Positions 58,672-64,000 of a DNA stretch of 64,000 nucleotides are shown one piece after another. Source of the DNA: Arabidopsis thaliana (lineage: Eukaryota; Streptophyta; Magnoliopsida; Brassicales; Brassicaceae); assembly GCF_000001735.4 (NCBI RefSeq), contig NC_003075.7, positions 11,843,001 to 11,907,000 on the forward strand. The letters run 5' to 3'. Under the pieces are notes generated by a model. The model ran no database searches. It was not told the origin of the DNA and saw only the letters and a program-made list of their open reading frames with translations. Numbering within the stretch: position 1 is the stretch's first letter; each line of letters starts with the position of its first letter. A program made the position numbers and the translations under genes.

Positions 58672-58915
58672 GCTCTTGATACCATGTCAAGAATCTATAG
58701 AAGTTGTGAAAGAAGACTCTTATTGATTACGGTAGAAGACAATACCTTTATATACAAGATAGCTTAGACCTAATTGATCTATACAACATTAACAATATGT
58801 AAATGGGCTAAGGGCCTCATAACCTAGCACAATAGAAAAGACAGAACTATATAGTCCATTCGGTTTCAAGCTGACCTAATAGCATTGAAAACCTCTTGAA
58901 ATAACAAAAATAGAA
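58672..58915 (-). mobile_element. Copia-type LTR fragment with primer-binding-like site
   Basis: GCTCTTGATACCA at 58672-58684, directly followed by TG at 58685, is one inserted T away from the complement of the initiator-Met tRNA primer-binding site (TGGTATCAGAGC) of plant copia elements. The sequence after it (TGTCAAGAATCTATAG... CTCTTATTGATTACGG ... TATATACAAGATAGC ... ACCTAATTGATCTATACAAC) reads like a copia LTR on the minus strand. About 100 bp of untranslated internal sequence may remain to the left. No gag/pol and no second LTR are seen; the right end is approximate. Confidence 0.6.
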
Positions 58916-58919
58916 CAAA

Positions 58920-59160
58920 CACAAGGTAAAGAGTATTTTACTATGTCATCTGAAACTAAGAGTGTTACATAGAGACACATTACTTTCCTTATAGGGAGCA
59001 CTGCTTTTTAGAAATAGGCCCAACTATTGGAAATTTCCAAACCAAAGCGATAAGCATGAAACCAGATTATGAGTTGGAGCAGTTGTTGTAGCAATTGTTG
59101 TAATAGTACGAATGTTTTCACTTTATTATATTTCAGCAACAACTACGATCATGCTACACA
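58920..59160. other. Spacer / 3' UTR of the 59165 gene
   Basis: Short downstream region of the 8-cysteine gene; the AATATAATAAAG signal on the minus strand is near 59121-59132. Confidence 0.4.
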
Positions 59161-59164
59161 TATA

Positions 59165-59533
59165 TTAGAGAGCCATACTTGCACCATTATTATATGATAA
59201 TACGGAAATTTCGTTCTCTCTGCATCTGAAACCAGGTGGGGGATAGTCCGCTCCGCAAAGGCTAAGAACTTGAACAAGTCCCACAGTGAATGGATAACTG
59301 ATGCCATATATTTTAATGGAATCGCAGATGCAGACAGATGCCACATAGGCGTCAAGCCCATCCACGAGAGTGCAACATGGCCTCACTGTTTGATAGTTGA
59401 GAATCCTGCCCAGGCCAAACACGTTGCTACAAGCTTCGATGTCCCTTGGACATGTCGGAGGTTGGGCCACGGTGAAGCCAAATAAGATGAGGTTGATGGT
59501 GAGGAAGAAAGCTGTAGTGTTCTTTGAAGCCAT
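59165..59533 (-). CDS. Small secreted 8-cysteine protein, seventh family member
   Basis: Probable At4g22610. 122 aa. Signal peptide MASKNTTAFFLTINLILFGFTVA, linker QPPT, then C28, C35, C53-C54, C68-I-C70, C93, C104. C1-C2 spacing is shorter than in the 1-16 kb members (6 instead of 9 residues between). After the last cysteine, where the family normally ends within one or two residues, 18 more residues follow (RENEISVLSYNNGASMAL). TATAAAT at 59630-59636 is followed on the minus strand by the same CCCTCACCTCCAA leader as the cluster at 11-16 kb, so it is a displaced member of that cluster. Confidence 0.92.
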   Translation of the reverse strand: MASKNTTAFFLTINLILFGFTVAQPPTCPRDIEACSNVFGLGRILNYQTVRPCCTLVDGLDAYVASVCICDSIKIYGISYPFTVGLVQVLSLCGADYPPPGFRCRENEISVLSYNNGASMAL

Positions 59534-59629
59534 GTTTTAAAACTGCTAATTAAGCTTTTGAATCAATTTTTTTTTATTTTGTGTTTGGAGAGAAATGTTG
59601 AGTAATTAGTTTTGGAGGTGAGGGCTTGG

Positions 59630-59636
59630 ATTTATA
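59630..59636 (-). promoter_or_regulatory. TATA box of the 59165-59533 gene
   Basis: TATAAAT followed by CCAAGCCCTCACCTCCAA on the minus strand, about 97 bp upstream of the ATG. Confidence 0.7.
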
Positions 59637-59851
59637 GTCTTTTAGAAAGTTTAGTTGCTTACTATAGATTATAGAATATGATTAACAATTATCTAACGTC
59701 TAATTAAAAGTCCACTACAATAATTATACATATAGTTAATAAACTAAAGTAAGTTTTGGTCCTACATGTAGCGAGCACGCGTTATATCTTCTCAAAACAA
59801 TGTGAAAAGTCACCATGAAATTTCGGACTACTTAAATTGCTCTTATAACTT

Positions 59852-60965
59852 ACCGATTATAAGATAGTATTATTTCATGTGAACATAATTTCTAACAATA
59901 AGTTAATGAAACATATTGCTCGTTAAAGAAATGGAAAGACGTAAGCACTATATAGATTAAACAAATCCTCGAAACTATTTCGTGTATATAACAAGTTATA
60001 ATATATGAGCAGTTGGCCAGGCCATATTTAATATTATAAATCGAATGAATATCTGGTGATTTCAAAATGGTTGATATATGTCTCTATCAGTTGTACACAT
60101 AACACCCAATTAATTTAATTTAACTCCCACGTTTATTTTTAGTACTATACTTAATTAGTTGGTCGACGCCGACGTTATTGTCAAATCTTTATTTGTTTTT
60201 AAAATATTTGTTGAAGATTTTAAGTTGCCCGTATGGTTAGCCGAAGCCATTTAAGCGTTTCAAAAGGATTAATCAAATTGTTTCAATGAGTTTCTCTTGT
60301 AAGCTATATTGTATTGTACGACACGTTTAAGATGACTTCAAACTATGATGGTTACCCTTTTCTATTTTATATTTAGACTCTTGATCCTAGCTCTTTGACA
60401 AAAAGAGGCTATTTACAGGTCTAATTGGGTTCTTCTTGGGCCACATAATGCATATACGGGTCGAACTTAGGGTACGTGATTAAATACCCATTCTGATTTA
60501 ACATATTCAATAACAAGAATGCAAGATTCACAAAAACACAAATTCGAATAGGAATCAAACGGTACTTGGTTTTTTATTCTGTTTCTATAGTTTATCCACT
60601 TAGAAGTTCATAAAAACTGAAAATTTTGAACTGAAAACGGAGTACCCTTATTGCAATGTTAATTCAAATGCAGAACAATCTCATCAAGTCCAGGTGATTG
60701 AGAATTTGACAAAAACAAAAGGACCATTTCCCAAGTATTTTTGTACTTAGTGCCATTAGAATTTGTTTACTCTCCCTCAAAAGCTATAAGAAAACAGAAC
60801 CATCACCAAAAACATTATCAAAGATACTCCTAACCACACTTTATTAGCATCAAACCAAAGTAATAAGAAGAGACTTAAAGAAGTTTAATCCGTAACATAA
60901 CCAGGCAGAGGCACCCAAATCTACAAGAAGATCTTGAGATTCGTATTTTCTAATAATTCCAACAC
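59852..60965. repeat. INP1 3' flank, copy 2 of a direct duplication
   Basis: Second copy of 55998-57190. The match runs into what would be the 3' UTR of an INP1 copy (TTAATCCGTAACATAA at 60885-60900, then TATTTTCTA...CCAAC) and stops before any INP1 coding sequence. The copy lies directly upstream of the 8-cysteine gene at 59165. Confidence 0.85.
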
Positions 60966-63900
60966 ATAAACTTCACTTATAATAATTTATGAAAAAATAG
61001 TGGTGCATATTGAGAAACCGATATGCTAGACTAGAACTAACCTACTGTATTTATGTAGCCATGATAAAAGTTTATTCTAATAATCATTATTCGCATTTAG
61101 TTGGCAAAGAAATATTTTCATTTGTTCATTTCCTGAAATCAAGTAAGTGAATAGTTCGACCATACATATATTGCAAGATGCCAAGATCAATATTTTTTTT
61201 TATTTTTTTATTTTGGACAAAGCAAGATCACTAAAATAAATATATGATTACATAAGTTAATCTTTTTTTTCTTTCGTAAGTGAATCTTACTATACGAATA
61301 CTATTTGATGAAGAATTCTTAACTACTTTGGTGTTGGATTCTATTGGTTATAAAATTCTTTTCACAAAAGATCAAAAGGATAAGAACATGGTTATAGATT
61401 TAGCAGCAAAATATTGAGATCCGATCCGTGATTGGTGGATTACCAACAAAGTTAATAAAATTTCATAAAAATCGCATCTCATTTTTTATTTTTAATTGAT
61501 CAGATTGTCTTCTTGTCCCCAAACATATCTGACGTTTTACTTACCTTAGTCTCTCGCTGTTTGTATTTTGTTTGTGCATTTAGTTCAACTGTTACAGTGT
61601 TGACTGCCACATTGTCATTCTTATTCGGGTCGTTTGACCTTGGCTCAATCCCTAGACATAGAAACGAAGATTCCGATCAAACCACACGGCACAACACCAT
61701 CGCAACTATTTATATCCTCTTAAGTACACTCTTTGGTTGAATCTGTAACGGCTTGATGAATATATGTTTGGACACAAAATAGTGACTTCTCGTCTAGATG
61801 ATGCATTTTCACAAGCGTTTCTTTGATATTGTCACATCTCGAATTTTTTTAAATGCAGTATCTAATATTGGATTTCGAAGGCGATATCAGATATAGTCTT
61901 TGAAAATTCGTTGCATACACAAATGTTTAGCTAAATATTGAAACGATTGCATGTATTGGTTTTACATTTGAAAGTTAATTAACATCACTAGATATTTTGA
62001 AAATCTTTTTCCATCATTAAAATAAGATAAGTTTTTACAAAACAACCTCAATGTTTTTTTATAGAACTGCTGTTATTAGTTTTTCCTTGCAATGTCCCCT
62101 CTAGATATTCGATTCCTTTTTCGGTCGGGTCCGGAGGATTCATGTGGTCTAATTAGTAGGAGTATTAGTTATTAAGAGGAATAATTAGCTGACGCTATAT
62201 ATATATGAATTACAAATAATAAAGTCATGTTTTAGTTAAGAAGTCCATCTTATCATCAAAAGTAACATCTTTATTATTGAGTTATCATAGCTAGTGAAGA
62301 CATATAATTATTAACTATCATGTGAAGCTTTTTCGAACTAGTTATCTAAATATTCCTCCTGGATTATTTGGTTATATCCCAAGATCTTTATTCCTTTGTT
62401 GGTGGATAGAATGCTAATTTGGGTTGGATTTTTGCTGTTGTCCATTATTCATATATATGATCCATAATGTATCAGTTTCTTGGATTAAGAATTTAAGACT
62501 ACTGAGTAAGTTACGTTAGAAAGATAGTCAAAACCAATACACTTATTCATGTAAATTTCTTACAATAATCATTGAGTTTAGATTTTTTTCTTTCAAAACT
62601 ACTCGCAGGCATTAGTTCATAATTTAAGAGGTTTTTCAACTGTAAGTATCAAGTATGCAACAACTCAACTATGATTTATCCAAATAAAAACTAGATTGTG
62701 CACGTTAGCTATATGACATTGTCATAAATATTTTACAAAAGTATAAGAGACATCCATGACGGATGTATTGTACCAAATTCTTCAAAATTAGGTACACAAA
62801 AGTACATAAATTTGTTACTTTCAATTCTTCCCATCGATAAAGCCTCCCAATTTCTTTCTTTCCATTTTTTCTTTTTGCCAAACAGATACAGTTTTCTTCT
62901 AAATAATTTTGTAATTAATTGTTTCTTCTAAAAAAGGTGGTAAATATGTTTATGACTTTCTGTTAAATTTATAAATTATAATTTACAATTTTAAAACATA
63001 ATTCCTGAACAATATTAAATCACTTAAAAATTCTGTAACTAGTGGAATTCCGGCCAAAAAAATCTCAGACACGTAATAAAAATATGTCTTATTCATATGA
63101 ATGAAATAAATATTATAATATATGAAGAGAAAACAAGAAAAGGAAAAAAGAAAGAAGAAGGCACTTTCTGTGAACCGAAACATGTTACGCAGATCGCAGG
63201 CGCCGTGCCGACTGCCGACCAAATCCTCACTCCATGTCTCTCCAACACACATGCTTGGCTTTTGTCATCCTCATTATCCGATTATTTTTAAAAATAAATT
63301 CTCATAATATTGTGAAAAGTTTTCATTTGATCTCCATATCTAAGCTATATCTTTAAACATGGCCCTTTGTGTTATCTTTTATCTTCTATATATTATAGAT
63401 CGACATCTCTTATCAAAACACATATTTTTAAATTTGGACTAAGACTTAATTAGTCCATATACATAGACTGATAGACACACCCATATGTGCATGTACACTA
63501 AACGACATATTGCACATAAAAATGATGAAATGAGTATTTGTTAATAACAATACACGACAATCGGATCTTTTAGATGCAACTACAACAAGAAGCATATTTT
63601 TTACTCATAACGATCAGAAAAGTTTGAGTGTAGCTACTGTTTTTATTTTGTCATGTTAAGGAATAATGAACACACATATATATGACATGTCAAGTACTTT
63701 CGATCGGAAAACCAAAGAGTTTTCGTCGACCTATCTCAAGTTTGCATTTTAAATTACAACGAACTTGTGACAGAGAAAAAGAAAAGAAAATACTACAACG
63801 AAACTTGTAGGTCAACTCTTAAATTGCATATTACCGTACGAATGTACATAGTTGAGATTGATTTTGTTCAAACGTTTTGCTCATTAATTGAGTTTGACTA

Positions 63901-64000
63901 TTCAACAATGAAAGAACCCACACGAAAAGGTCCGGTCACTAAAAACTTAAAGTTAATTTATTAAGCTTGGTTGAGTACTAACCAGCACCGGTCTATAGAC
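60966..64000. other. Right-edge intergenic region
   Basis: No gene is supported. A hydrophobic open frame at 61513-61740 has no signal of a real gene. A small, less AT-rich patch at 63170-63260 (CAGATCGCAGGCGCCGTGCC) is unexplained. Confidence 0.5.

Noticed and set aside
61513..61740. 75-aa hydrophobic frame
   Set aside because: One or two possible membrane segments but no recognisable family, no promoter signals; too short to support.

Overview
This window reads as plant nuclear DNA from the Brassicaceae, almost certainly Arabidopsis thaliana chromosome 4. The AT-rich intergenic DNA, GT-AG introns, TATAAATA promoters and plant transposon relics point to a plant. The gene order (a hybrid proline-rich protein cluster, a methyltransferase, ORP2A, LPPB, a small unknown, APT3, a GT47 enzyme, TPPG, INP1, one more 8-cysteine protein) matches my memory of the At4g22485-At4g22610 interval. 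Locus numbers are recalled from that order and were not searched. For ORP2A, APT3, TPPG and INP1 I rebuilt the reading frames by hand; the lengths (721, 183, 377 and 273 aa) equal those I remember for the Arabidopsis proteins.

Layout. 1-16 kb: six 8-cysteine-motif (lipid-transfer/HyPRP) genes, three on the minus strand then three on the plus strand. Two of them carry long proline-rich wall-type repeats. A decayed LINE, a small MITE and duplicated upstream blocks lie between them. 16-23 kb: a two-exon SAM methyltransferase and the ten-coding-exon oxysterol-binding-related protein ORP2A, both minus. 23-35 kb: a gene-poor AT-rich stretch holding a complete-looking Helitron (26992-29047) with a remnant of an RPA-like OB-fold coding region. 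35-42 kb: LPPB (minus), an uncharacterised plus-strand gene, a coding-like relic, and six-exon APT3 (minus). 46-58 kb: GT19-like galactosyltransferase, an INP1-like pseudogene, a relic of the glycosyltransferase 3' end, TPPG with its conserved upstream ORF, and INP1. 58-64 kb: a copia-type LTR relic, a seventh 8-cysteine gene, a second copy of the INP1 3' flank, then about 3 kb with nothing recognisable.

The genes do not form a pathway. They are independent nuclear genes: secreted wall or lipid-binding proteins, sterol/lipid transport, lipid phosphate metabolism, adenine salvage, xyloglucan-type glycosylation, trehalose-6-phosphate removal and pollen aperture formation. What ties the window together is local duplication. 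The HyPRP cluster grew by tandem copying with an internal inversion, and the 46-61 kb part carries three fragments left by duplications of GT19 and INP1. The INP1-like pseudogene at 48.7-49.2 kb, which shares many residues with INP1 over about 170 positions but has three in-frame stops, is the most interesting item not explained by the gene list. No tRNA, rRNA or CRISPR was recognised.
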